Position numbers and translations under genes: made by a program. From Polytrichum commune (taxonomy: Eukaryota > Streptophyta > Polytrichopsida > Polytrichales > Polytrichaceae), in NCBI GenBank assembly GCA_950295325.1, contig OX485803.1, forward strand, positions 40,623,554 to 40,687,553: 64,000 bases of DNA, in the 5' to 3' direction. Positions 10,575 to 21,448 of this stretch are shown here, piece after piece (positions within the stretch are counted from its first letter, which is position 1; each line of letters opens with the position of its first letter). The notes beneath the pieces are model-generated. The model searched no databases. It was not told the origin of the DNA and was given only the letters and a program-made list of their open reading frames with translations.

Positions 10575-13500
10575 TCAAAGTGCATCACGGGCAGCAATTC
10601 GGCAAGTGATGGCATCCTCGAGTGACGAACCCTCGAGCTCTGCAGTTGTGATTTTGTATTGCTGTATAAACAAAACAGACCAGATCATTGAAACATCCAG
10701 AAAACTATAAGAATGTCAGCAGGAGAAGAACCTGATTGTTACAGGAAAAGAAGAAACTGTTGCTTAAGTCACAACTAGAAACTCTTTGAAGTTGGAAAGC
10801 AACAGAGTTGTCATAAATATATCTCTCAGAAACTCATGGTCTGGAAGGGAGTTGTTGCCCACTACACATTTTATAATGTTTAAGGAGTGTTTGAGTGGTG
10901 TCGGAACCCCCTATCCTAGTGAGATGAAGGGGAGTTGTTTGACTTTGGCCAGAAGACAACTGTATAGAAATGGAATCCTTATCAAAATTTTGAGAGCACC
11001 ATTTTAGGTACTTTGAAAATTTTGCCAAGAAAAATTGTTTTTATATAGCTGTCTTTGGGCCAAAGTCAAACACCTCCCCTTCAATTCACTAAAATTGGGA
11101 GTTCTGACACCACTTGAACACTCCTGAAACATGATCAAATGTCAAAAGTGAACCAGAACTCCCTACGAAACCATGAGTTTCTGAGACTTTAAATGTAACT
11201 CAAATGTCTCAAGGCAAACAAACAAGAAACTCCTGGATATGTGCATGCAGATAACCAAAATAAACTAAAAACATTAGGAACGAGGATTCGTGCTGCATTG
11301 AGCTAATTTTGGTGAAATCTGACTTAGAAATAGCTGTACATGGAACACACAACCAGTAAAGGACGAATAGCTTCCAAGAGGGTCAACAACCCTGACAAAC
11401 CTTGATAATAAGGGATTGATTAGCTCTCTTAGGCAGCTCTTGCACACTGATTTCAGTTCCTTTTACTAGAGCTCGGGTGGCCGCCAGCTGCACAATGAAA
11501 TAAATAAAATAATCGAATCAATTGAGGGTTATGTTTCTTGATAGTTAATGCTTACATATCATGTATTTCATCAAAAAAAGACACAGAACACCAAGACTTT
11601 CATCATATACAGCGCATGCACTGATTTGATTGATTCTGTTAGATTAAGAACAAAAACATAGAAGGATGTAACGAAGTGTCATGAACAAAGACTGAGATTT
11701 TGATGTAACCTCATCTGCTGTGGCATCAAAGCGTGCAACGAGTACATAGCTGCTGGATTCATTGATTCCCCATCTGCGTAGAGATTCTGAAATCTGTTCT
11801 CTCTGTCAAGGTTTGCTCCAAGAACTCTCAACACTTTGTTCATGATGCATGGTTGGACCGTAAAACACAAGTAGAAAGCCACAACCTAAGAAATATCAAG
11901 AATAAGGGTAATAATAACAAATCAACAATAACAACCACTTTATTGCATCATTTACTAGGAAACCCTTCATCACAACCCTAATCACCAGATCTTGTTGTAA
12001 TGACATACACATTTTCTACGTCTAAGAGTACTTCAATTACACAGTTGTAATTAGAAATCCCATCAACGTCATCACTATTGAAAAATGACAATTTGGAATG
12101 AGACTCTAATCCACTGTTGATGAAAGGATACATGCTTGGAACCTGAGTAGTTGTAAATTAGCTCTGAATGAAGAGTCCTTGTGGCAAGGCTATTTCGTGA
12201 TTGAGCTAGCAATGCCTTGTGAGCTGCAGCCAACACTGGAAATGTTGCCGGCACCTGCTCAATGAGGTAATTGAAATACATCAGTTGAAATTTCAGCAAC
12301 ATGCTTACCACTACACTAGGTATATCTGATTTAGTGTGGGCTCCACTACTTGCCGAGGACCCACAACAATGAACGTTAGACTAAGGTAGATGTGCCTTAG
12401 ATGGATACTTTTCTCTCTGTACCCACTTCCTGTAGGATGTGAAAGACACAGTTTGGGTGAGATGATTAGCAAATCCAAATTGTGCCCATAGCCACTTTAA
12501 GCATATTTTGAGCACATGGTCCAGTCTCTTTTAAACACATGATGCCTTTTTGGTGCCAGTTCTTAAATCCACACCTAACCACACACCACTCAAATATTGG
12601 TGTCCAGATTATTGTTGTGTTCAATTTAGGCACATCTACCTTAATTATCGTGGGCAACTTTAATTTTCTAGTAACACCTTTTCTTATTAAATATTTCTTG
12701 TAGACCACATGATTTACTGTGAACGTAGATTAATGTGGGTTACTGAATTAGACTTGACAAGTGTCATATACAATATGGCAGGTGGCACTACAACAAGAGG
12801 TTTCAGTCAATTGCAACAAGACAACCCATCAATTTTAGAGCATCTAAATATTAAAGTGGATCACGATCAATATGTTGCATGCTAATTCCAATGCCATACT
12901 AAATCACACACACACATACATATATATAGTACCATAAATTTTGGAAGGGGATGGTGACAAGAGAGCTTACCAGACTAGCAGTGAAGAAGGCCAATTCTGG
13001 CATCAACGTCCCTGCACGCATTGCTGTTACCAGTTCGCTACATACCCAAAGACCAACATACAAATCAATTAATTCAAACTGCAACATTGAGTTGATGCCT
13101 ACTAAACTTAGGGTTACGTTTTAACCTTTTCTTTTTCATATCTTACAGTTGCAATACCCAAAAAGGTTGAATTATGAGTCTGATTGGCGTTGAAAGAATC
13201 ATTAGCTAACTATTCAGTTTGCCCTGAAAAAAAAATTAAATACCTAAAGGGCGTATCAATACTGACTCATCATAAATGAAACGCTGGTCACTTGCAGTTT
13301 GAGATGCAAGGTTAAGTCCATGAATGCAGGACCCTAAGCTAACTATTGTGACAAAACCCACTAAAGATGGTGCACAAAACAGCAAAAACTTCTATTCTTC
13401 ATATATCATCAATACTAATTTCACATTGATTCAATCACATCAAACTACAACATTGAATCAGTGCCTACCAAATATAGAGTTGCAGATTTTATCATTTGTT

Positions 13501-13939
13501 TCTATGTTTTATAGTTGCAAGACCCTGAAAGGTTGGATTAATTTGTTCAATCACTGTTGATTAAGCGAATCATAAGCACTAAAAGATATGAAAACCTGAA
13601 GGGTGTGTAACAACAGGCACTCAACATTAATTGAAAGCTGGTCACTTGCGGATTGAGATGCAAGGTTTAGTCCATGAGTGAGGGTTTTATGTGTCTCCGA
13701 AGCTCATCTCTTCAGACTAACCCAATAATGACTACAGATGAATAAACCCTCCCAAGAAAAAAAGGTCACAGAGCGACAATCACATCTACAATGCTATCAA
13801 GTCTACGTTAAACCCCAAATTCGGTTGCAGCGACAGAAAGCGGGGAGCAATTCACCTACCTGCCATTTTCGACGTCCGTGAAGAGGAGAAGGTGGAGGGA
13901 ATGGCCTGGGTGCGTGTCCAACTGGAATTCCTGAGCCAT
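10575..13939 (-). CDS. CGI121: KEOPS complex subunit Cgi121/TPRKB, six exons
   Basis: Exons on the minus strand: 13860-13939, 12971-13037, 12132-12254, 11710-11793, 11401-11487 and 10575-10661. All junctions are GT/AG and phases join to 176 codons (175 aa), the length expected for TPRKB. The product opens MAQEFQLDTHPGHSLHLLLF, like the TPRKB start (LLLF followed by DV-x-N), and ends with SSLEDAITCRIAARDAL, the family's conserved C-terminal helix. Mid-protein segments LAAAHKALLAQ, TRTLHSELIYN and ISESLRRWGI match in order. In known KEOPS, Cgi121 binds the kinase Bud32 and helps capture tRNA for t6A synthesis at A37 in the cytosol. A TTTAGGGTTT motif at about 14056-14066 lies upstream. PCC1 follows in the same orientation. 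Confidence 0.92.
10815..11200. repeat. Long imperfect foldback (about 190-bp arms) in CGI121 intron 5
   Basis: The left arm (about 10815-11003) and the right arm (about 11005-11200) are inverted copies of roughly 80% identity with almost no loop. Matched pairs include CAGAAACTCATGG with its complement near 11172, GGAGTGTT with AACACTCC, GTGGTGTC with GACACCAC, and TTTGACTTTGGCC with its complement near 11056. It could be a foldback MITE or a young MIRNA-like inverted duplication. Confidence 0.75.
12410..12650 (+). repeat. Dispersed repeat R, copy 4 (CGI121 intron 2)
   Basis: A partial copy containing AGCAAATCCAAATTGTG, ATTTTGAGCACATGGTCCA, CACACCACTCAAATATTGG and TTAGGCACATCTACC. It lies inside an intron of CGI121 on the opposite strand to the gene. 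Confidence 0.6.
13070..13695. repeat. Tandem duplication inside CGI121 intron 1
   Basis: Two diverged units start near 13075 and 13440 (period about 365 bp). Both contain, in order, CAACATTGA, TTGCAA-x-ACCC, an AAAGGTTG-ATTA block, a GGGTGTGT/GGGCGTAT block, CTGGTCACTTGC, TTGAGATGCAAGGTT and AGTCCATGA. They are intronic and non-coding. Confidence 0.6.
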
Positions 13940-14107
13940 CTCTAACCCTCCAAACTCACATACCGCTTTGATCTCGAAAACCCAATATCTTTCTTTCACA
14001 AACAGTCGTGGGTATCCCGGGTTCTAAACCCTCCAGCCTTCAGAGTTGAAGGAGGGTTTAGGGTTTAAGGTTTAAGGATTTCCCACCTAGTGAACTGATT
14101 CCATACT

Positions 14108-14730
14108 AGACATACACTTGGACTGACTTTCAGTTATGAGTGCATCCAAAACACATGAACATTTGGAATCTCATTAATTTGGCCTATGTGATGACACCTG
14201 TGCATATGAATCACGAATTGGCAAAATTTGTAGGCTAATTTGCAGGTTGATTTTAGTGGGTTTGTAGGGTTTGCACATGTTGTTGAATTTTTACATCCAC
14301 TTAGACATACTTCAGTTATGAGTGCATCCAAAATTGTACAAAATTGGGCAATGTACATATGAAAATACAAATTGGATAAAATTTGTAGTTGTCTTTAGTG
14401 ACTTTGACGGTCGTACATGTTCACAACTTTTTACATGCACTTGGACTGAGGTTAGCTATAAGTGCATCCAAAATACATGGGTAGTGGAGTATCATAACCA
14501 TGACAATGCATCATGATACACATGTATACATGGAGTACGAATGGGAAATATTTGGAGTCCGATGTGTAGTTAGTTTTAGCGAGTTTGCAGGGTCACACTC
14601 ATTATTATTTGTTTACATACATTAGGGCTGATTTTCAGTTTGAAGTGCACCCAAATTATATATCATTAATTTTGGCATGTGCCATGACAACCATGAACAT
14701 GAACCATGAATAGGCAAAATTTGCAAGTCA
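14108..14730. repeat. Degenerate satellite, about four units
   Basis: Units of roughly 140-190 bp repeat the series CTTGGACTGA, TCAGTTATGAGTGCATCCAA, ATACATG, GGCAAAATTTG and TTTTAGTGGGTTTG. Units begin near 14110, 14300, 14440 and 14625. The array sits in the upstream region of CGI121, between it and PCC1. Confidence 0.6.
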
Positions 14731-15075
14731 ACCAGTTACGTATGTTGAAACATAGTCCCATAAGCCTTTTGGATTCCTGGACTTCATAACCCATATCCTT
14801 TAAAACACAAAGGTAAAATGGAATTTGTGAGGTTTAGGGTTTCCACCAATTAGGTATGTTGATTTGAAATTTTGTAATGGGATGTATTTCCACGTCAGAC
14901 TGTAGGGTTGTTAATCCGGCATGTGGGATGCCGGTTGGGTCCAAGTGTCATCCCCCGTGGAATAGTATATCTTTACTTTGCTGCAGTCTTTGGGTTTATT
15001 CAAAGACATACTTCACATCTCTCCCAGGCTAAGCTATATACTCACTGCCCCCTTGGCTATCCGGCAATGCATATG

Positions 15076-15166
15076 GGATATTTAAAAGATGCCAACAGGT
15101 AACCAGCTGGACTTGGAAACACTAGCATCTCAATCAACTATGCCCGAAAATCTCCCCAGACATGCT
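15076..15166 (+). mobile_element. hAT-like MITE, copy F (right part only)
   Basis: Only the right third is present, from AAAGATGCCAACAGGTAACC to a TCTCCCCAGA end. The left part is missing or diverged. Confidence 0.55.
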
Positions 15167-15184
15167 CTAGATTTGCAGACCCAA

Positions 15185-15455
15185 TTTGAGGTAGTACCCA
15201 CTTTTCTCAAAAATTTGGAGTTCATGCAAATACCTTATTCGTTATCGAGGTGGAGATTTATGTGCTCATTGAATAATCATGTAAGTCCTCCCAATTATGT
15301 TGACTGCTGAGCCTAGAGTGTTTATCATATTTTGAACATGCAATCCAATCTTTGTGAAAACACGTATCTTTTTGGTATCCATTCTTGGAACTGCAGCAAA
15401 CCACATACTACTCAATTATATGTGTCTGAATAAGATATGTAACTGAATTAGGCAA
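15185..15455 (+). repeat. Dispersed repeat R, copy 5
   Basis: Contains TTTGGAGTTCATGCAAAT, GTAAGTCCTCCCAATTATG, ATTTTGAACATGCAATCCAA and a CTGAATTAGGC end. It lies between the two KEOPS genes. Confidence 0.55.
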
Positions 15456-16217
15456 GTTCTCTCCTTGCGGTGGCTAACCTACTTGGTAGTCAAGGTGAGT
15501 GCACTGATTCCCACCACATTGGCAAATTTGGTTATATACAGCGATCCGATCTTTATGTTGAATATCTCGTTGGAGTTGGTCACCATGCAGCTCAAAATAA
15601 TTTGAATCATATCTTATAATCTTAAGGAATTTCTGAGTGAAATACTCCATTACCAATTGTACTTCAGTAGTCTGTAAAATCAACAACAAGCAACAAATTG
15701 CACTATATCATTGAAAATCATATAATACAAGTCCACACTGAAGCCATGAAGAATATGGTTGCCCGGAGAAGTTGAGTTATATTGCAAGCCCACCTATGCG
15801 AGTTATCAGAGAGACATACTTCAGTTTCATCATCTGAAATATCTTGGACAAGCACAGGGCTCTACAGGGAAGATTACCCACAAAACACTCCTTAACCTTT
15901 AACCTCAGGCAGGTGATGCATGCGCTGCTCATCTTGTATTTTTCAGCACAAGCAAACATGTGGATTTATGTAAAAGTGTTGCACTTGTGATCTTAGAGTC
16001 AACAAAGAGCGGCAAATTCGCACTATATCCTCTCCAATCATGCAGTGTTGAAAATTCCTCACTAGAGCCATGAAGCACATAGTTGCCTAAAGACTCAACC
16101 TACTCAGAATCTGAGGATTCTACTTGTATAAACCACTAAAATAGAGGAGAAAAACCATGGACCAACCAAGTGTCTCATCAACACCCTTTGAAAGAATCAG
16201 TGTATATCTGCATTGAA
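15456..16217. other. Spacer between CGI121 and PCC1
   Basis: AT-rich. It should include the PCC1 3' UTR (minus strand, just below 16218). Two related segments (about 15690-15770 and 16000-16080, each with CAACAA-x-GCGGCAAAT-like and TTGCACTATAT words) suggest a local duplication. No coding exon could be supported. Confidence 0.4.
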
Positions 16218-17975
16218 TTAGGAGTTGCAATACTGTCCATACACGGAAGCAGGGCCAAACTGCTCAACAGTCCGGGTGGCAAGAACTAGCATCTCCATGA
16301 ATGCACTGAATGATGCCCTCAGAAACCTGGCTTCCACTGCAGTGAATGATCTGTAACACAAGGTGAAATGGAAACTATAAGTTTAGGGATTGTCACCCAA
16401 TTTCATGTGTGAACCAAAACCTGATTTGCAATAAGGTGGACAGGTCTTAAATGGTTACCTTTTTCTGATTAGCCTCACTTCTCCTAGGACATTATACAGG
16501 ATATTAGTACAAGATGATTAGCAAATCCAAGTCGAGGATGTAGCCATTTTTCTTATAATGTTTGGAGCTCACAGGAATACATGATTCATTATAAAAGTGA
16601 AGATTCTCTTTGTTCTGAAATGATCATGTAGGTCCCCCCCCCCCCCAATTATGTTGATTATTGAACCTAGAAAAGTTAGCAGATTTTGAGCACGCAGTCC
16701 AATATCTTTTAAGCGCAAGATGTCTTTTTAGTGTCTGTTTTTAGATCCTCACCTTACCACACATCACTTAAATATAGGTGCTTGATTAAGATAAGTAACT
16801 GAGTTAGGTCTGCTTACTGCAATGTTCAATGTACTATGATAGAGAGTAACTAAATCCTTGTCAAGGAAAAGAAACAAGCTATACAAACTATTACAACTTT
16901 GCATCACTCGGTTCAGTCCTCAACCCACGGCAATCATTGTAAGATCTGAGAGAGAAACTTACATGGAGAGTTGGGGCCCTTGAACTGACATTTCCCTGTT
17001 CACTTTGTCTGGTTGCAACTGCAATTCATAAAGTTCATATATTCATGGAAGACCTTTCCTCGAAATAAACCCTAATAAACCCTAATACCATAACCCTGGA
17101 CTCCCTACACGTAGACAATCTACGTTGCATCAGTCTCCAAGATAAGACTATTGAGAGAAACTCCTATGTCACTTGAAAATTGATTCTCTCAATAATCGGC
17201 TCTCTGTTCTTTGGGGCAAGACCAAATGCTTCTTCCACCCACAAAGCCCATATGTTTTCCAAATGCACAATGCCTTGAGTGAAAACTAGAACATAACCTC
17301 TTTCTCTACCGGAATTGTCAAGTACTTTATTTACAACTTGCCTAGTAATCTATCACCAACATTCGGCCCTTCACATGATTGCACAAAATGTAGGCAGACA
17401 GGAATAGGATTGAAGAAGTACCTCAGGATCCACACCAAGTGTTGTTTTCACGATATTGGCGAGCTCTTCTGATGGATACTCAATTTGCAAACTCCTGTAA
17501 AAACAATCAACATGTCGTAGTGATGGGCATGCATCACAACGGAAACCAATAAGTAGGTATCTTCTTCCAGGACTAATAATGCTCCACGGATATTTTGATA
17601 TCTCATTCCAATTGTAATTTACATTCCGTTCACATAGGCAAGTCCCACACCGGATTGGCTACATCCACTGCGACTCGCAAAATCCAAGAAAAAGCATTCC
17701 GAACAAGACCTTTACCCTTCTACACACCCAAATTTCAGAGTGTATTAGGGCTTCTGAGCCCTGAAAACCGGTGAATCTTCGCAACCCCCCAAAACTCCAC
17801 AAACGGACTCAAACTACAATTTTTTTTATTTTTAATTTTTTGGGGGAAGAAAGAGGGAAGGCACGTACAGGGTGAAGCCAGTAACTGATTTTTCAAGCTT
17901 GGTGCGCAATTCGCTGGAACCCAATTTTTGCACCTCCTCTTGAAGCACGGCAGCAGGAGATTCGGCCAGCGCCAT
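16218..17975 (-). CDS. PCC1: KEOPS complex subunit Pcc1/LAGE3, four exons
   Basis: Exons on the minus strand: 17869-17975, 17422-17494, 16963-17018 and 16218-16350. All introns are GT/AG and phases join to 123 codons (122 aa), a normal Pcc1 length. The first donor is a strong GTACGT. After a variable N-terminus (MALAESPAAVLQ) the Pcc1/CTAG domain runs to the end, with FTLSLQIEYPSEELANIV, LGVDPELQPDKVNREMSVQG and EARFLRASFSAFMEM followed by TRTVEQFGP. These match LAGE3 and yeast Pcc1 throughout (LR-x-S and RT-x3-FGP). Pcc1 dimerises and contacts the Kae1 ATPase in the t6A-forming complex. The gene is downstream of, and divergent from, the membrane-protein gene at 18838, and has CGI121 behind it on the same strand. 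Confidence 0.92.
16440..16812 (+). repeat. Dispersed repeat R, copy 6, with 13-C run (PCC1 intron 3)
   Basis: Markers AGCAAATCCAAGTC, AAAAGTGAAGATTCTC, a C13 run (16634-16646) before AATTATGTTGATTATTG, GATTTTGAGCACGCAGTCCAA and ACACATCACTTAAATATAGG. It lies in intron 3 of PCC1, antisense to the gene. Confidence 0.65.
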
Positions 17976-18837
17976 CGCTCCTCTGCTATTCTAAACTTAT
18001 TACTTATAAGTATGGTGCGAAGTTAATGTTGATGAGTGTCCGACACAGAGCCCAACCTAAACCCTTAAACCCCAGAAGTTTCATTCATCCAAAAAGGAAC
18101 ACTTCATCCGCCTGTGTGGCTGCCCGCCAACCTACCATGGCTACTTACTTGTTATACATACCACATCAGGAACACTGCACCAAGGCTTGGCAGGCGGGGT
18201 TGGGGTGCATCCATCCAAAATTTGGCTTGCAATTCGCCCCCACATCGGTACTTACTTGGCCCTTTGCACTAATTTGGGTTGGACATTGCTGTGGGGCTTT
18301 ATTTACTTGGAAAATTTGTGACAGGTTAGGCTGATGGTTGTTTGTTGTGGCTACGGAGGTGGTCGGTCTCGGAGACACACATATCTGGTGGCTCTCTCTA
18401 CACCCACATCTTTTGATGTCACGAGATTTTCAATTTGGTTGTGATGATGTTTTTGGAGCTTTCGTGGATGGGCATTGCCATCTTTTTCTTTGAATTCTCG
18501 GTGTGTGTCTGGTGGCTTCGAGGCTGAGATTTCCTTCAAGCCAGATTATCAAGAATGGCCTGTCTGGATGATGGATGCTCAGGATGAGGAATCCTCAACC
18601 TTGTCCAGAATCATAATCATCAGCATCCAATTAGGGGCGGTTGGATGATTGATTTTGACCTGAATTGGGATGGGGTAGTCTCTGAATTCTTACAGATTGC
18701 TTGCCGAAATGCACCACCATCGAAGCTCTTGAAGTTCGTGGAACAGCTCAGATTTGCGGCGTTCAGGAAATTTTGACCTAAAAGCAACAAATTCTGCCAG
18801 AATTGTGGTACTCATCAAATTTGAGGGAGAGAGAACC
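17976..18837. promoter_or_regulatory. Shared divergent upstream region, PCC1 and membrane-protein gene
   Basis: An 862-bp stretch separates the PCC1 start codon (minus strand) from the ATG at 18838 (plus strand). No transposable-element copy is recognisable in it, unlike most spacers here. It must hold both 5' UTRs and promoters. I could not assign a TATA box. Confidence 0.4.
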
Positions 18838-19548
18838 ATGGGACCTGCAGCTGGAATTGCACTTCCGTGCACCTGTTCTTCATCATCACTCCAGCCATGG
18901 GCTAATTTCTCCACATGTCAAGCCGGATCTTCAATTCCCTCAAGATTAGGCCCTAGTAGCTATGGCAGTAGCAAAATTGCACGAAATTCTCCTAACCCTC
19001 AAAAATATGAGTTCGGGAGAAGAATTCGGGTTACAGTAATGCGCTTCGGAGGAGGACCGCAGGACAAGAAGTCGGGGGGTGAGGGGGACTCACCCGAAAC
19101 TTTGTTCATGAAGGAGCTCGCAAAGCGCAAGAAATTAGGGCCGACGCCAATGGAGACGAAAACGAAGGAATCATCGGAAGATGATTCAGAGACCACCAAC
19201 AAGAAGAAATCTGAACCCAAGTGGACAGATGAGAGGGAGAAATCGGATCAACGCCAACGATCCATGGCACTCAACAGCGAAGGCCTGGATGGGTTAATCC
19301 CTCGAGGCCAGGAGCTTGTCAAATTAGGCGCTTCCTTCTGGATCTCATTCTGGCCGCTCATTGCCGCCAGCCTTGTGGCATTTGTAGCCTCTTATCTTTA
19401 CTTTGGATCGGCGTTCCTACATAGCGGCAATCGGTTGCCTCCTCCGCCGTATGTTGATCCCTTCCAGCTCCTGGAATCGGAGGAGCTTCCTCCCCAAGTT
19501 GGACCCAACCGAGTGCCGTTCAACACATACACGGCTCCCCAACAGTAG
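18838..19548 (+). CDS. Predicted plastid-targeted single-pass membrane protein
   Basis: An intronless 236-residue frame. The first ATG in good context is at 18838; the same frame is open upstream but without an ATG I trust. The N-terminus is Ser/Ala-rich and poor in acidic residues for about 60 residues (MGPAAGIALPCTCSSSSLQP), like a chloroplast transit peptide. A charged Lys/Glu/Ser-rich middle follows (SGGEGDSPETLFMKELAKRK). One strong hydrophobic helix lies near residues 165-190 (SFWISFWPLIAASLVAFVAS), and the tail is proline-rich (RLPPPPYVDPFQLLESEE). I do not recognise the family, and the location is inferred. The last codons and stop are duplicated about 625 bp downstream. Confidence 0.7.
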   Translation: MGPAAGIALPCTCSSSSLQPWANFSTCQAGSSIPSRLGPSSYGSSKIARNSPNPQKYEFGRRIRVTVMRFGGGPQDKKSGGEGDSPETLFMKELAKRKKLGPTPMETKTKESSEDDSETTNKKKSEPKWTDEREKSDQRQRSMALNSEGLDGLIPRGQELVKLGASFWISFWPLIAASLVAFVASYLYFGSAFLHSGNRLPPPPYVDPFQLLESEELPPQVGPNRVPFNTYTAPQQ

Positions 19549-20154
19549 TAGGTCAGTAACAAAACCTACCCATACATACATACATATAACTCAAACAATT
19601 TTTTCAATTTATTCTCCTGTAGGCGCTAGGATGATGCATTCAAGAATTTCTCAAGGTCACAAAATGCGAGAATCAAAGCTGAAGTTTCCAGATCTGTGAG
19701 TGGAGTTTGCATCAGGGAGTGAGGTATAAGTCAGTTGCGATATGTGGGTGGTATTCCGTTCGTTTTTTCATGATTTCCAACTTCTATCAATTAGATTTGC
19801 ATCATCACAACGAAACTTGTGTTGTATTAGCAAATCTATCATGACGCAGTAGCAAAAATCGGATGGAAAATCGGACCTCCCCTGATGTAGTCATACTGTT
19901 ATGGTTATTGGAAGTGCATGTATGTTTGTCGATTTCTTATCGGTTAATGGATAGAATACCTAGGTTCTTCTAACTAATAAAATTTGAAGATATAGTCCAA
20001 TCTCTTTTAAACATCATGTATGTTTATGGTGTTTGTTCTTTGACCCTCACGTAATCACACACCAATCAAATATTATAGGTGTTCGATTAACAAACCTGAC
20101 CAAATAACATATAATCTGCATACCTTATGCAGATTGCTGGCATCAGTTTTTGAC
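19549..20154. other. Spacer after the membrane-protein gene
   Basis: It contains the 3' UTR and a partial dispersed-repeat R copy (about 19965-20105: AGTCCAATCTCTTTTAAACA, CACACACCAATCAAATATTA). Confidence 0.45.
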
Positions 20155-20310
20155 ATCATACAGGGTTCCCAACAGTAGTAGGTCAGTAAAAAAAACATCC
20201 AGATATACATGTAACTTACTCTATTTTTTCAATTTAATTTTCTGTAGGATGATGCATTTAAAAAATTCTCAAGTGCACAAATTGCAAGCAATTCAAGCTG
20301 AAGTTCCTAT
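20155..20310 (+). repeat. Duplicate of the membrane-protein gene's 3' end
   Basis: It matches about 19531-19690 in order: CCCAACAGTAGTAGGTCAGTAA (the last codons and stop of the gene), ATACAT-GTAACT, TTTTTTCAATTTA, TTCTGTAGG, GATGATGCATT and AAGCTGAAGTT. Only the 3' end of the gene is present, so this is a partial duplication with no coding use. Confidence 0.7.
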
Positions 20311-21448
20311 CTTTTTGTCTTGATAGCATATGGTTTTCATCTTCATATGGGTTGTATATGTATGTGTTTTTTGTTGTTGTTGTTGTGCTCAAAGTTTGTT
20401 AGTAATATCTCTCACATGATTCTCACAATCATGGGTGAGAATGATGTATTTTAGAAACCATGTTTTTTGGTGTTCTTGTAGTGGAAATCTTATTTCTTCT
20501 AATCAGTGATGATGAGAATGCATGACGACAAAAAATAAAATGAAACATAGTTGTATAAAATCAAAGTACAAAAGTGGAAGTCTTATCCTAGAAGAGTCTT
20601 TTATATAGTTCATTGATTGGATGGTGGGTGTCTCTTCTATCTATTAAACTTGAATGTCATCTTTGGAGCAAGTTTGGTTTGGGGTGTTGTCTAAATTGTT
20701 AAAACTAATGTACAATATCCACTTATAAAAAACTTAAAGCTTCCTTCCTCACTTGAATCTTCTTAATGACCTCCCACGATTGTCAACCAAAGTTCAAAGT
20801 ACTGGAAACCTTTGAATCAAATCAAATTCTTTATGAGCTAGAATACCTTCCTTCCAAGAGCAAGTCCCTCGGGCTTGCAGGGGCAAATATTATTTCAATA
20901 ACTCCTCTTGGGCACCATCAAACATGAGCCCTCTACTTGTTCAGAGCATGACAACAAATTTACATTATCAACTTCACGTATAATATAGGCCCGTTTCTCT
21001 CTTTATTATGGGGTGCACAAAAATTAGAATCAAGTATAGCTATCCAATGCCATGATGGTATCCCTAGTGAAATTTTTGAGAAAATAGAATAAGTCTAATT
21101 ATAAGTCCTTGCCAAGTTCAGCCCAAAATAAATTAATCAAAAGAAAAATTTAAACTTTTGATGCTATGTATAGATAAACCTTGAAACTAGAGAAGTAGTA
21201 CTTATCATTTACCCAATTGGTTGTGATGAGGGGAGAGGGAGTAAAGTTCAATTAAGCATTATCCATCAACTGGAGTGAACTCCTAGTTGGCCTTGGTTCT
21301 TCATCTATTAGGTAGATTGTGTAAGTGTTCATCATAAATTGCTCTCTTTGGCACCAAAATGTCAGAGGCTTTGTAATAAGGTGGTGTGATTGGTCTTTGT
21401 GTCATCTTGTATTTTCAAAGGAATCCTTCACGCCATAGCTCCAAAGCT
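20311..21448. other. Intergenic, nothing recognised
   Basis: AT-rich sequence upstream of the GH31 gene; it must hold its promoter, but no element could be assigned. Confidence 0.4.

Noticed and set aside
14108-14730. CRISPR-like spacing of repeats
   Set aside because: Units are long, degenerate and without unique spacers, in a plant-type genome; it is a satellite remnant.
18026-18334. 102-codon open frame upstream of the membrane-protein gene
   Set aside because: No motif, and it lies in the divergent promoter region; composition is not coding-like.
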